Shown one piece after another: positions 25,498 to 34,536 of a stretch of DNA of 64,000 nucleotides. Location: the NCBI RefSeq assembly GCF_022346885.1, contig NZ_JAKRNK010000011.1, forward strand, positions 114,708-178,707, in the 5' to 3' direction. The notes beneath the pieces were generated by a model. That model made no database searches. It had not been told where the DNA came from and saw only the letters and a program-made list of their open reading frames with translations. Every line of letters begins with the position of its first letter. Position 1 is the first letter of the stretch. A program made the translations under genes and the position numbers. This DNA is from Paenibacillus sp. ACRRX (GTDB lineage Bacteria > Bacillota > Bacilli > Paenibacillales > Paenibacillaceae).

Positions 25498-26547
25498 CTA
25501 CATAATCAAAATAGCAGCTAATCCCGCAAGCAGAAGAGAACCAATAAAACAGGCAGCAAACGCCTTAACCCCATGCTGACGAATATCTTCGACACGCATG
25601 TTCAGCCCCAGTCCTGCCATCCCCATGCCCAACAGAATATAAGCAAAGTCAACCATACTAGCCGCTGTGCTTGCTTGGACCCATCCGAGGCTGCGAATCG
25701 CGGCCGCCGCCAAAAAACCGAACACAAACCAAGGGATCGGCAGAGCAAGCAATTTGGCAGCAAATGATCCTGTTGCAGCTGCTGCAGCTGCTTCATGGCC
25801 AACTGTGGTTTTCGCAATCTGGATACGCTTGCTGCGACGTGTTGTCATGACGCCAAGTAGCAGTGCAACTGGAGCTAACAGCGCGACGCGACTCAGCTTA
25901 ACCATAATGGCAAGATTCACTGCTGCGCTGGTCAGCGGATCGGTAGCCGCTACGACATGAGCTACTTCGTGCAGTGTTGCGCCAGCAAATCGTCCGTATT
26001 GTGATGCGTCCCAAGGGAGCATTGGAAATACTAAGGCATATAACATAGTAAATAACGTGCCCATCACACAAACTATAGCTACGGCCGTTCCTGTCTTGGC
26101 ACGATCAGCATCAAGTTGGGGCGCAACGGCTACTACGGCGGCTGCTCCGCAGATACCGGTACCGCAGGCAACCAGCATGGCCAGGTCATGATCAATGCCG
26201 AACCATCGGGAGATTGCATATACGACAAAGATGCCAAATAATAAACAAGCGGCAGCTAGCCAAAGCACGGAAGAGCCCGCGCTTGCAAGGTCCTGCCAGT
26301 TAAGACGCAGGCCCATCAGAATGATGCCTAAACGGAGCACCTTTTGGGCTGCAAAACGAATGCCGCTTTCCGTGCTGTGTGGCAGTGGAAGCCAGTGCCG
26401 CCATGCCATTCCTAATAGGATGGCAATGACTAATGGACCTAACATATGAAGGCCTGGAAGCTTGCCAATATAGCGAGCTGCCAAAGATAAGATAAGGGCT
26501 AGCACGATACCATATATAAATCCGTAACGTTTGATATTGGGATACAT
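25498..26547 (-). CDS. yeiH: YeiH family putative anion (sulfate) exporter
   Basis: A 349-residue protein with about 10 membrane helices. The GTGICGAAAVVAVAP loop and the GATLHEVAHVVAA segment are hallmarks of the YeiH/PSE family (Cons_hypoth698). The family is annotated as putative sulfate exporters, and in several bacteria it is induced by taurine or sulfite through a LysR regulator. The gene is divergent from such a regulator here. Transport activity is inferred from family; substrate is uncertain. Confidence 0.88.
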   Translation of the reverse strand: MYPNIKRYGFIYGIVLALILSLAARYIGKLPGLHMLGPLVIAILLGMAWRHWLPLPHSTESGIRFAAQKVLRLGIILMGLRLNWQDLASAGSSVLWLAAACLLFGIFVVYAISRWFGIDHDLAMLVACGTGICGAAAVVAVAPQLDADRAKTGTAVAIVCVMGTLFTMLYALVFPMLPWDASQYGRFAGATLHEVAHVVAATDPLTSAAVNLAIMVKLSRVALLAPVALLLGVMTTRRSKRIQIAKTTVGHEAAAAAATGSFAAKLLALPIPWFVFGFLAAAAIRSLGWVQASTAASMVDFAYILLGMGMAGLGLNMRVEDIRQHGVKAFAACFIGSLLLAGLAAILIM

Positions 26548-26630
26548 GGGGATCTCCTTTCTCTAGGTGCAAGGGGTATAAAATGATTTAACTTATAAGT
26601 TCACTATATTTTGTTTTAATCATAAATGGA

Positions 26631-26660
26631 AATTGATAATATTGAACATAATCATCAATT
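26631..26660. promoter_or_regulatory. Inverted repeat in the yeiH-lysR divergent promoter
   Basis: AATTGAT and ATCAATT form a perfect 7-bp inverted repeat separated by 16 bases, in the 180-bp region between yeiH and the LysR gene. LysR regulators bind interrupted dyads in such intergenic regions, so it is a candidate operator. AT-rich composition weakens the case. Confidence 0.4.
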
Positions 26661-26727
26661 ATATCTATGATAAAATGCATGATAGTGGATATGAAAGGGA
26701 ACGATAACGATTGGAGGCACCATTCAG

Positions 26728-27615
26728 GTGATGGATTTAGAGTTGCTTAAAATGTTTATTACTGTCGCAGAACAGCGGCATTTCTCAAGGGCTGCGGAAC
26801 TGCTCCATTTGACACAGCCTACTGTCAGTATGCGTATTCGTCAACTTGAACAGCAGCTTAACGTCGGCTTGCTGGAACGATCGCCAAAGAAGGTCTCTTT
26901 GACTCCTGCTGGGCATCTATTCGTAGAACGGGCACGAGAGTGTGTACGCATTATGGAACAAACGCGCATAGACATTCAACGATTAAGCGAAGAGATTACG
27001 GGCGAGCTGTGTATAGGTGCCAGCTATTCAATTGGCGAGTATGTGCTGCCACGGCTTATTGCCCAATTTAGTGAGATGTACCCGCAAGTGCAGATTCGAG
27101 TAAGTATTCACAATACGCATGATATTGTACAGGAAGTATACCAGCAGCAATTACACGGCGGATTGGTGGAAGGACGAGTCAAACACAAGGAAATGCAAAT
27201 GCGGGTATTTGCTGAAGATGAATTGATTTTGGTGGTGGCACCAAGTCATCCGCTTGCCATATTTCAAAGTGTACAGATTGATCAGCTTCAAGAGCAGGTT
27301 TGGGTGCTGAGGGAGACAGGTTCTGGGACACGTTCTTTTAGCGAAGAGTTTATGGCTGACTATGATTTATCAATGAAACGAAGCTTTGAAATAAGCAGCA
27401 ATCAAGGAGTAAAAGAAGCGGTTCGTGCCGGACTGGGCTTGTCTTTGTTATCGCGGCATGTTGTACAAAGAGAGGTGGATGCAGGACAATTAAGAGAACT
27501 TACTCTGATTGGATCGCGATTTGTACGTCCATTGTCTATCGTACAAAGAAGAGATATTGTTCCTGTTCTTGCATGGGAGCAGTTTCTCAATTTAGTTATA
27601 TCTTGCGATATTTAG
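26728..27615 (+). CDS. LysR family regulator, probable yeiH activator
   Basis: A 295-residue LysR-type protein. The N-terminal winged helix (1-65) has HFSRAAELLHLTQPTVSMRI as recognition region; residues 90-290 form the two-lobed effector domain. It most resembles the CysL/YeiE group that regulates sulfite metabolism or YeiH-type exporters. GGAGG precedes GTG at 26728, with an ATG as the second codon. Divergence from yeiH across a dyad-containing intergenic region supports local control. The effector cannot be named. Confidence 0.87.
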   Translation: MMDLELLKMFITVAEQRHFSRAAELLHLTQPTVSMRIRQLEQQLNVGLLERSPKKVSLTPAGHLFVERARECVRIMEQTRIDIQRLSEEITGELCIGASYSIGEYVLPRLIAQFSEMYPQVQIRVSIHNTHDIVQEVYQQQLHGGLVEGRVKHKEMQMRVFAEDELILVVAPSHPLAIFQSVQIDQLQEQVWVLRETGSGTRSFSEEFMADYDLSMKRSFEISSNQGVKEAVRAGLGLSLLSRHVVQREVDAGQLRELTLIGSRFVRPLSIVQRRDIVPVLAWEQFLNLVISCDI

Positions 27616-27940
27616 CGTAGTTTTACAAAATACCAAAAGTAAATCGCTTTAATTTTAAGAACATTGGAAAATGGGCTTGAATTTTAGGCTGAAAATAGCT
27701 ATGATTGCAGTTGAATTGCATAATTGTGTGCAATGATGTCGATCATGGTCTAGTACGTGTCGATAGATGTCACAAATCCAAACGTTCAGAACGTAACATT
27801 TATATATTAAGGAATTCGACGATGGGTTGTAAGTGACTTTTGTAACTGAACTTAACAGGATGATGTGATCTGAACTGCAAGTCACCTTAAAAGTGGATCA
27901 CATAATAAGTTGACTACATTTCCAGAACGTTTGCACATTT

Positions 27941-27958
27941 TTGTGGTGTTTTTCACAC
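27941..27958 (+). promoter_or_regulatory. Candidate Rex operator upstream of ndh
   Basis: TTGTGGTGTTTTTCACAC matches the Rex consensus TTGTGAA-N4-TTCACAA at 11 of 14 defined positions. It lies 72 bases before the ndh start, close to a possible TTGACT -35 at 27910. In Bacillus subtilis Rex represses ndh when NADH is low. The rest of the 414-bp gap between the LysR gene and ndh holds no gene. Confidence 0.5.
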
Positions 27959-28029
27959 ACACAAAGTTTAATGAGGTACAAACATATAGAATAAAAGCAG
28001 GATTCAGGTTGGAAGGAGCAGAAATAAAA

Positions 28030-29223
28030 ATGAGTAATATTCCAAAAATTGTTATTTTAGGCGCGGGCTATGGGGGCATTATGACGGCTCAACGCTTGCA
28101 GAAAGAATTGAACTACAACGAGGCAGACGTAACATTGGTTAACAAGCACGACTACCACTACTTTACTACGCATCTCCACATGCCAGCAGCAGGTACAGAT
28201 ACACTCGACAATGCTCACGTATCCATTTCCAAGCTAATTGACGAATTTAAGATTGACTTTGTGAAATCGACAGTTAAAGAAATCCGCACACAAGAGAAGA
28301 AGGTTATTCTTGAAGACGGAACTTTGTCTTACGATTATCTCGTAATCGGCTTGGGCGGCGAGACTGAGACATTTGGTATTCCAGGCTTGGCTGAATATGC
28401 GATGAGCATCCGCAGCATCAACTCTGTACGCGCTATTCGCGAACATATTGAACAACAGTTTGCTCAATACAAGCAAGACAAGCGTGAAGACCGCTTGAAC
28501 TTAGTAGTAGGCGGAGCAGGCTTTACAGGAATCGAGTTCGTCGGTGAATTGACAGACCGCATTCCACAGTTGTGCCGCACACACAGCATTGATCCTTCAC
28601 TTGTGAAGATTTACAACATTGAAGCTGCTCCGACTGCACTTCCAGGCTTCGATCCTGAGTTGGTTGATTATGCGATGAAGTTGTTGGCCAAGAAAGGGGT
28701 AACATTTAAGATTGCAACTGCAATTAAGGAATGTACGCCTGAAGGTGTCATTCTGGCAACTGGCGAAGAAATTAAGGCAGCTACAATTGTATGGACAGGC
28801 GGTATCCGTGGCAGCCGTCTCATCGAACAAGCAGGCTTCGAATCGATGCGTGCACGTGTTAAAGTCGATGAGTTCTTGCGTGTGCCAGGCCAAGATAATA
28901 TCTTTATTATCGGCGATAACTCGCTGATGATTAATCCGGAAAATGAGCGTCCATTCCCGCCGACAGCACAGATGGCAATGCAGCAAGGCCCTGTCGCTGC
29001 CAGCAATATCGTGGCTTCGATCCGCAACCAGCCATTAAAGAAGTTTGCATACCAAAATAAAGGTACTGTTGCTTCTTTGGGTAAAGGCGAAGCAATCGGC
29101 GTAGTAGGAAGCAAGAAGCTCAAAGGTTTCTGGGCAGCTCAGCTTAAGAAAGTAATCGACATCCGCTGGTTGTTTATTATCGGCGGCGTATCGCTTGCTA
29201 TGCGCAAAGGGAAGTTCTTCTAA
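28030..29223 (+). CDS. ndh: Type II NADH:menaquinone oxidoreductase
   Basis: A 397-residue NDH-2. FAD-binding ILGAGYGGIMTAQRL is at residues 9-23, NAD-binding VVGGAGFTGIEFVGEL near 160, and FAD-binding IIGDNSL near 290. The quinone-site motif PPTAQMAMQQG is followed by a C-terminal amphipathic segment for membrane attachment. It oxidises NADH and reduces menaquinone without pumping protons. GGAAGGAG precedes the ATG at 28030; a longer frame from 27910 lacks a signal. A Rex-like operator lies in the promoter. A small gene follows 3 bp after the stop, probably in the same transcript. Confidence 0.93.
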   Translation: MSNIPKIVILGAGYGGIMTAQRLQKELNYNEADVTLVNKHDYHYFTTHLHMPAAGTDTLDNAHVSISKLIDEFKIDFVKSTVKEIRTQEKKVILEDGTLSYDYLVIGLGGETETFGIPGLAEYAMSIRSINSVRAIREHIEQQFAQYKQDKREDRLNLVVGGAGFTGIEFVGELTDRIPQLCRTHSIDPSLVKIYNIEAAPTALPGFDPELVDYAMKLLAKKGVTFKIATAIKECTPEGVILATGEEIKAATIVWTGGIRGSRLIEQAGFESMRARVKVDEFLRVPGQDNIFIIGDNSLMINPENERPFPPTAQMAMQQGPVAASNIVASIRNQPLKKFAYQNKGTVASLGKGEAIGVVGSKKLKGFWAAQLKKVIDIRWLFIIGGVSLAMRKGKFF

Positions 29224-29226
29224 GTC

Positions 29227-29481
29227 ATGAGACACTGCAGCGTACAAGTCAGAGGGCTGCTGACGCGTGATGAGCTGGATCGTTATAACGCATTAATGGA
29301 GGTGGGTTCCTATTTGGAATCACAGACTCGTTATGATTTGGCGTATACGGTACAGCAAGAAGTGGACCTTTTGATTCAACCTGCGATTGAACGGTTGAAG
29401 GACAAAAGCCGCGCACGCGACAAAATGACGGAGGAATATCTTGCATCGCTTCGTAATGACAGCGCTGAGGATGATAGTTAG
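29227..29481 (+). CDS. Small hypothetical protein in ndh operon
   Basis: An 84-residue charged, helical protein (LLTRDELDRYNALMEVGSYL; later IERLKDKSRARDKMTEEYLA). No family is recognised. Its ATG is 3 bases after the ndh stop with no independent strong ribosome binding site, so translation is probably coupled to ndh. A terminator follows 12 bases after its stop. Confidence 0.65.
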   Translation: MRHCSVQVRGLLTRDELDRYNALMEVGSYLESQTRYDLAYTVQQEVDLLIQPAIERLKDKSRARDKMTEEYLASLRNDSAEDDS

Positions 29482-29492
29482 TCATTAAAGAC

Positions 29493-29533
29493 AATGGGTG
29501 GGCAGAGGATTATCACTGCCTACCCATTTTTTT
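29493..29533 (+). terminator. Terminator of the ndh operon
   Basis: Arms AATGGGTGGGCAG and CTGCCTACCCATT with a short loop, followed by TTTTTTTG. Confidence 0.9.
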
Positions 29534-29556
29534 GTTTCATAGGTTTTATCATTAAA

Positions 29557-29596
29557 GAAAGGGTGTATCCCTGGACTTCAGGAATACACCCCTTTA
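29557..29596 (-). terminator. Terminator of the chdC gene
   Basis: Arms AAAGGGTGTATCC and GGAATACACCCCTTT around a 10-base loop. It sits 8 bases past the chdC stop on the minus strand, with a T-rich tract beyond (CTTTAATGATAAAAC). Confidence 0.8.
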
Positions 29597-29603
29597 AATC
29601 ATA

Positions 29604-30353
29604 CTATTTTAACATCGTACTCAATTCGCTTGGCGTAAGACGGTTGCCGACAAAGAACGAACCGAACTCGCCAAAACGAGCACTAACCTCGTCGAAACGC
29701 ATTTCATATACAAGTTTCTTGAATTGAAGCGGATCGTCACTGAACAGCGTAACGCCCCATTCCCAATCATCAAATCCAACAGAACCTGTAATAATCTGTT
29801 TGACCTTGCCAGCATAGCTGCGGCCAATCATGCCATGGCTGCGCATCATAGTACGGCGATCTTCCATGGAGAGCATGTACCAGTTATCTTGTAAGTCTCG
29901 CTTCTTGTTCATTGGATAGAAGCAGAGATGCTTAGCCTTTGGCAGCACGGGCTTCAGACGAGCGATAACCTCAGGGTTGTCCATCGGATCTTCGTTGGAG
30001 CCGGGCTTAGCCAAATAATTGCTTAATTCAACTACGCTAACGTAAGAGTAGGTAGGAATCGTAAAGCGGGCGAAAGCAGATTTATTAAATTGAACTTCAA
30101 GCGCATTCAGTTCCTCGAGCGTCTCGCGCAAATGGAACATCACAAAATCGGCTTTTTGGCCTAGAATGCTGTATACAGCTGTGCTGCCTTGATTGTCATT
30201 CTCTGTCTGCGTCCATTGTTCCCACAGGCTGTGCAGTTCATCGAGTGCGTGTGCGCGTTCTTCATCGTCAGCCTTGTTCCAAAGTGCCCAGTTCATGGTG
30301 CGGAAATCGTGCAGGGCATACCAGCCTTCAAGCGTTAACGCCGCTTCATTCAT
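29604..30353 (-). CDS. chdC: Coproheme decarboxylase (HemQ)
   Basis: A 249-residue chlorite-dismutase-fold protein of the usual Gram-positive HemQ length. It converts coproheme to protoheme, the last step of the coproporphyrin-dependent heme pathway of Bacillota. The proximal histidine is in [14 protein letters not shown], and the catalytic tyrosine region is CFYPMNKKR...DNWYML. The chlorite-degrading arginine of true dismutases is not expected at this site. It is monocistronic with its own terminator. Heme made here would serve the cytochrome b558 encoded by sdhC. Confidence 0.93.
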   Translation of the reverse strand: MNEAALTLEGWYALHDFRTMNWALWNKADDEERAHALDELHSLWEQWTQTENDNQGSTAVYSILGQKADFVMFHLRETLEELNALEVQFNKSAFARFTIPTYSYVSVVELSNYLAKPGSNEDPMDNPEVIARLKPVLPKAKHLCFYPMNKKRDLQDNWYMLSMEDRRTMMRSHGMIGRSYAGKVKQIITGSVGFDDWEWGVTLFSDDPLQFKKLVYEMRFDEVSARFGEFGSFFVGNRLTPSELSTMLK

Positions 30354-30586
30354 ATATAAGCCTCCAATGTGCTGTAATGGATAACTATACTAATTTGCTC
30401 ATTCTCTAACATTGTATCTTATTTCACTTTGAGTGAGCAACTTGATGTGCGAAATGTCACTGAATGTTCGTTGATTTTTGCAGGTTATGGAAGTAAACTA
30501 GGACTAGTCAATAGGAAAATGTTGATAAATGAGGAAAGTTTGCGACATACATAGTGAGATGTCATATGCGCAAGGGGGCTTGTGTA

Positions 30587-30883
30587 GTGGAAGGGTTAAT
30601 CATGGTATTTATATTAATGGTACTGTTTTTTGTGATGATGTTTGGCATAGGCTTTATTCTGAACATGCTGATGAAGACCACATGGTTCCCCGTAGGTGTG
30701 TATATTGTCATCATCTTACCTGCGACTGTAATTATGCAGTGGAACCAAAATGAGACGTTTGCCGGTAACTTGTTCAGTTATGGACTTGTGGACTATTTAA
30801 CGGCTTTAGCGGGGGTACTAGGTGCGATCATAAGTGGCAAGACCATTCATTTTTTGCGGAAGAGCGGATATCAGATGTTCTAA
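30587..30883 (+). CDS. yuiB: YuiB-like membrane protein
   Basis: A 98-residue protein with three membrane segments. The block VLFFVMMFGIGFILNMLMK and the C-terminus FLRKSGYQMF match Bacillus YuiB, which lies near yumB/yumC there as well. Function is unknown. The GTG at 30587 behind AAGGGGG gives the same N-terminal length as YuiB; an ATG at 30602 with GGAAGGG upstream is an alternative. Confidence 0.8.
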   Translation: MEGLIMVFILMVLFFVMMFGIGFILNMLMKTTWFPVGVYIVIILPATVIMQWNQNETFAGNLFSYGLVDYLTALAGVLGAIISGKTIHFLRKSGYQMF

Positions 30884-31176
30884 TTTTGAGATCTTTACGC
30901 TGCAGAACATAGTTGCAAATAAAGATCGCAAACGTTATTTCTTTTGAGTTGGATAAACGAGTGTTGAGGAAACCACGCATTTTTACCTGTGAAAGTGGAC
31001 TTCATAACTCGTTTTCTTTGTCTAAGATCAGAAGCAATCAGAGCAAGATTTTCGTTCGAGTAAGGTGGCTGATATCACGCACACAATTCGAACTGCTAAA
31101 CAGGTCGGAGACAATGAACCTTTGAATCAACAACGGTTGCGGTAGTAAGGGACATTACTGGGGAGGTATTTTGATA
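30884..31176. other. Intergenic region, possible weak terminator
   Basis: AAACGAGT near 30955 and ACTCGTTT near 31008 could pair over a long loop and end yuiB transcription. No gene is seen. GGGGAGG at 31160 is the ribosome binding site for the next gene. Confidence 0.35.
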
Positions 31177-31605
31177 ATGGGAGCATGGGACACAGGCATA
31201 TTTGATAACGATGGAGCTGGAGATTGCTTAATAGCGATACAACATAATCCTGCCTCTATCCAAGAACAAGTACAATATATACAGAATACTTGGCTTGAAG
31301 AAAAATATATGGAAGTGGACGAGGGGTCATCTATTCTTGCGCTTGGCGAGCTTGTTTTGATCGCTTATGGCATTCAACCTACTCACCCGCTTACAGCGGA
31401 TATTGATCTGGAGGCCATTAAGTCACAGTTAACACAGGAAATATTATCACAGATTACCCAGTTGATCCGGGTTGCTTTAAATGTGGATAACACGGGAGCT
31501 TCGGAAATTTATGAGCTGTGGGCAGAAGCTGATACTGCTGATTTTGCTGCATGGAAGCATACAGGTAATAATGTATTAGCTAAGCTGGAACAGATCAATC
31601 TATAG
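31177..31605 (+). CDS. DUF4259 domain protein
   Basis: A 142-residue protein beginning MGAWDTGIFDNDGAGDCL, the signature of DUF4259. The family is small, acidic and of unknown function, and often found singly or beside toxin-immunity genes. GGGGAGG precedes the ATG at 31177; a TTG six bases earlier is possible. The chain continues with four helices. No toxin gene is adjacent here. Confidence 0.85.
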   Translation: MGAWDTGIFDNDGAGDCLIAIQHNPASIQEQVQYIQNTWLEEKYMEVDEGSSILALGELVLIAYGIQPTHPLTADIDLEAIKSQLTQEILSQITQLIRVALNVDNTGASEIYELWAEADTADFAAWKHTGNNVLAKLEQINL

Positions 31606-31741
31606 GGGAAAGTTGTACATCAGCGCCTTATTTAAGTTCTGACTTGAACTGAATAAGCTGTTGTGTATAATATATTATTGTAGGTAATTTATTCTGATGA
31701 AAGGCAAGGTACGAGGCTGATGAATAACTAATTCGATCTTA

Positions 31742-31873
31742 ATGCATCATTTTGACACACGTATAAATCAAAATGAACGTTCTGAGAGGATTAGTCTGTC
31801 TATTTTCAGTGATTCGTACAGTGCCCTATGCTTTTTAACTGGTTTCCTTCGCATTAGAGGAATCCTTGTTTAA
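31742..31873 (+). CDS. Possible leader peptide of the ABC-F attenuator
   Basis: A 43-codon frame starting MHHFDTRINQNERSERISLS lies in the 392-bp leader of the ABC-F gene. It ends 91 bases before the terminator hairpin. Leader peptides whose ribosomes stall with drug commonly control such genes. No good Shine-Dalgarno is seen, and a shorter ATG-AAT-AAC-stop at 31720 is a competing candidate, so this is tentative. Confidence 0.3.
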   Translation: MHHFDTRINQNERSERISLSIFSDSYSALCFLTGFLRIRGILV

Positions 31874-31964
31874 GCAGAGCTGTTGCCATGTTTATTTGCG
31901 TATCTGCGCATGAGCAGGGCAATATTGTGCCAACCTGACTTGTAATGATGACAAGACATATAGT

Positions 31965-31997
31965 CCTCTCTAGGAATGTTCCTAGGGAGGTTTTTTT
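31965..31997 (+). terminator. Attenuator terminator abutting the ABC-F start codon
   Basis: CCTCTCTAGGAA and TTCCTAGGGAGG pair (one G-U) with a tight loop, followed by seven T and then the ATG of the ABC-F gene. The 3-prime arm contains the gene's only ribosome binding site, GGGAGG. An upstream TTTCCT at 31846 could pair with the 5-prime arm as antiterminator. This matches the transcription attenuation known for resistance ABC-F genes such as vmlR and msrD. Confidence 0.8.
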
Positions 31998-33734
31998 ATG
32001 ACTTTATTGATAGAAGCAAGACAACTGCGTATAGGATTTGGCGACCGCATTCTATTTGAGAATGATGAGATATTAAAGCTATATGAGGGGGAATGTATCG
32101 GGATCGTTGGCGTTAATGGTGCTGGAAAGAGTTCGCTGCTGCGCGTGATGAGCGGTGAACTGGAGCCGGAACAGGGAAGTGTGATCAGATACGGCAGCTG
32201 CAGCGTTGTTACTCAATGGGATGATCGTTCGATTGGGGAGGCGTCGCCTGAACTGGATCGTTTGAGCGGAGGAGAATGGACTAAACATAAGCTAAAGCTT
32301 CTTTATCAAAGTAAGGCACCAATCTGGTTTCTGGATGAACCAACAAGCCATCTTGATGTGCAAGCGATTGAGGAGATGGAGCGCATGGTGAAGAAACATC
32401 GTGGATTGGTCGTTATTATTTCCCATGATCGTATGTGTCTTAATCGTGTATGCACAAAAATATGGGAAGTGGAAAACAAACAGCTTTATTCCTATGCAGG
32501 AAGACGTCCAGGTGCTTATGAAGCTTACCGACAAGAAAAATCGCGGCTGTACAAGGAGCAGCTGCATGCGTATGAGCGCAACGAAGAGGAGAAGAGCCGA
32601 CTATTAGAAGCAATGGTTGATAAGAAAGAACATGCAAAGCGAGTCGGCAAGGCTCCAAATACGAATAGACTGACAAGCAAGGAGATTCGTAGCGCCAAGC
32701 CACATTTTAATCGCAAACAAGCCAAAGTTGATAAAACCGTCAAAGCTTTGGAGCAACGAATTGCTCAGCTCCCTCAGCTTGAACGTCCTTACGAACAGCC
32801 AGAGCTAATATTTGATTTAGCGTTCCATGAAGCGATACACAGCAAAATTGTTATCGAGGCCCGAGAACTTGCCATTGGCATAGAGAATACGGAGAGAACG
32901 TTGGTCCAGCCAAGTTCCTTTAGGATTAGGCCAGGCATGCGAATAGCCATAACAGGTCCGAATGGGGCAGGCAAGACATCGCTTATCCGCGTTCTGCACG
33001 ATACGTATAAGCGCGTTAGGCTTGACGGGGATAAGCAGCGTGCGGCCTATCTGACTGCGGCTGAAGGTTTGCAGTTAGATGGCGAGCTGCAGTATGCGCC
33101 CAAAGTAAACATCGCTTACTTTGATCAGCTTTTGCTAGGACTAGATGCCGAAGCAAATGCAGTCCAGAATGTGCTTACTTCCAGCCGTTATCCAGAACAT
33201 ATGGTAAGAACGGCTTTAGCTAGATTAAATCTGGCAGGAAATCGGGCGCTCCAGCCGCTTTCCTACCTGAGCGGTGGTGAGCGGGTGAAGGTACTGCTGG
33301 TAAAGCTATTTTTAAGTGAAGCCAACCTGCTCATCCTAGATGAACCTACTAATTATTTGGATATGGAAGCATGTGAACAATTAGAGGTACTGTTGAAACA
33401 GTATCCTGGAACATTAATCTTTGTGTCGCATGACCGTATGTTTACGTCTGAGGTAGCTACACATGAGTTGCGTCTAGATGGTGGTTCACTGCACATCATG
33501 GCTTGGGGGGAAACCCATCAGGACCCGATTCTCAGTAACAATTCCACTCTCAATTCCTCTGCAGCCGACAACAGAGACAGCTGCCTGACTGCGGAGGATC
33601 GAATGAGATTCGAACTCGAATGGTCCAGTCTACTGGCTCGTCTATCAGCGACGCACGTAGAAGAAGAGAAGAAGGAGTTGGAACGGCGTTTTCAAGAGAT
33701 GCTCGAATTTCGGAAAACTTACGGTATCGGTTAG
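31998..33734 (+). CDS. ABC-F ribosomal protection protein, Vga/VmlR-like
   Basis: A 578-residue soluble protein with two ABC ATPase domains and no membrane segment. Domain 1 has Walker A GVNGAGKS (38-45), signature LSGGE (89-93) and Walker B FLDEPTSHLD (111-120). The short gap between Walker A and signature is typical of Vga/VmlR. A charged interdomain linker at about 165-270 would reach the ribosomal P-site region. Domain 2 has GPNGAGKT, LSGGE and LLILDEPTNYLD, followed by a C-terminal helical extension. Such proteins dislodge peptidyl-transferase-centre antibiotics (lincosamides, streptogramin A, pleuromutilins). Spectrum here is unknown. Expression is probably attenuated by the upstream hairpin. 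Confidence 0.9.
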   Translation: MTLLIEARQLRIGFGDRILFENDEILKLYEGECIGIVGVNGAGKSSLLRVMSGELEPEQGSVIRYGSCSVVTQWDDRSIGEASPELDRLSGGEWTKHKLKLLYQSKAPIWFLDEPTSHLDVQAIEEMERMVKKHRGLVVIISHDRMCLNRVCTKIWEVENKQLYSYAGRRPGAYEAYRQEKSRLYKEQLHAYERNEEEKSRLLEAMVDKKEHAKRVGKAPNTNRLTSKEIRSAKPHFNRKQAKVDKTVKALEQRIAQLPQLERPYEQPELIFDLAFHEAIHSKIVIEARELAIGIENTERTLVQPSSFRIRPGMRIAITGPNGAGKTSLIRVLHDTYKRVRLDGDKQRAAYLTAAEGLQLDGELQYAPKVNIAYFDQLLLGLDAEANAVQNVLTSSRYPEHMVRTALARLNLAGNRALQPLSYLSGGERVKVLLVKLFLSEANLLILDEPTNYLDMEACEQLEVLLKQYPGTLIFVSHDRMFTSEVATHELRLDGGSLHIMAWGETHQDPILSNNSTLNSSAADNRDSCLTAEDRMRFELEWSSLLARLSATHVEEEKKELERRFQEMLEFRKTYGIG

Positions 33735-33872
33735 GTCAGATTAAGCGCTAGCGGGCTCTAATTAGCCAATTCAGGGTTATTGTGGGCGTTTAACGATATG
33801 CTTACTCGGTTGTTGCAGCTTGCTATTTTAGCTATGATGACTAGTAATCATAATCGGATAAGGAGGATATGC

Positions 33873-34403
33873 ATGTTCATTATTCAAGGAAGCTCACGTG
33901 AAGGCGGAAATACAGAACAGCTTACAGAACGGATAACGCAAGGGATTGAAGTGGAAACGGTTCGCCTGCGGGATTATAAAATTATGCCAATTGTAGATGA
34001 AAGGCATGCTTCAGAAGGCTTTCAGGCAGTTGAGGATGATATGAATCAAATTGTTGAGGCTATGCTGAATCATGATACGCTGCTGCTAGCGACGCCATTA
34101 TATTGGTATGGCATGTCAGGACAGATGAAGCTGTTCATCGACCGCTGGTCCCAATGCCTGCGTGACGACTCATTACAATTCAAAGAGCGTATGCAGGGGA
34201 AAAAGGTGTACGTTGTTATTGTAGGCGGACCTAAGGCAAAATTAACAGCTTTGGCTCTTGTACAGCAGTTCAAACATATTTGTGATTTTATGGGCATGAC
34301 GTTGGAAGGCTACATTATTGGAAGAGGTACAAAGCCTGGCGAGGTGCTGCATGATGCTGAAGCCATCGCAGAAGCGCATGTGCTGAACACAAGCTGGCGG
34401 TAA
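33873..34403 (+). CDS. Flavodoxin-fold NAD(P)H-dependent reductase
   Basis: A 176-residue protein of the NADPH-dependent FMN reductase/flavodoxin_2 type. The FMN phosphate loop is QGSSREGGNTEQL at residues 5-17, and the flavin-contacting LLLATPLYWYGMSGQMKLFI segment lies near residues 75-95. Members reduce quinones, azo dyes or nitro compounds. AAGGAGG lies 6 bases before the ATG at 33873; the longer open frame upstream has no signal. It is monocistronic, between the ABC-F gene and a terminator. Confidence 0.87.
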   Translation: MFIIQGSSREGGNTEQLTERITQGIEVETVRLRDYKIMPIVDERHASEGFQAVEDDMNQIVEAMLNHDTLLLATPLYWYGMSGQMKLFIDRWSQCLRDDSLQFKERMQGKKVYVVIVGGPKAKLTALALVQQFKHICDFMGMTLEGYIIGRGTKPGEVLHDAEAIAEAHVLNTSWR

Positions 34404-34433
34404 GCACATGAATAGTTAGCATCATCCAACAAA

Positions 34434-34485
34434 AGAGCAAACTCGTTCATTACCACCATTTATGACGGACGAGTTTGCTCTATTT
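34434..34485 (+). terminator. Intrinsic terminator of the flavodoxin-fold gene
   Basis: Perfect 13-bp arms AGAGCAAACTCGT and ACGAGTTTGCTCT with a 22-base loop, followed by ATTTAT. Confidence 0.8.
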
Positions 34486-34536
34486 ATGTTACAATAGTTC
34501 CACTATGTTTCGAACGGAAGGAGAAGAGATACTTCG

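Noticed and set aside
30529..30753. Open frame of 74 codons with several cysteines
   Set aside because: It overlaps yuiB in another frame, and yuiB is clearly the coding frame.
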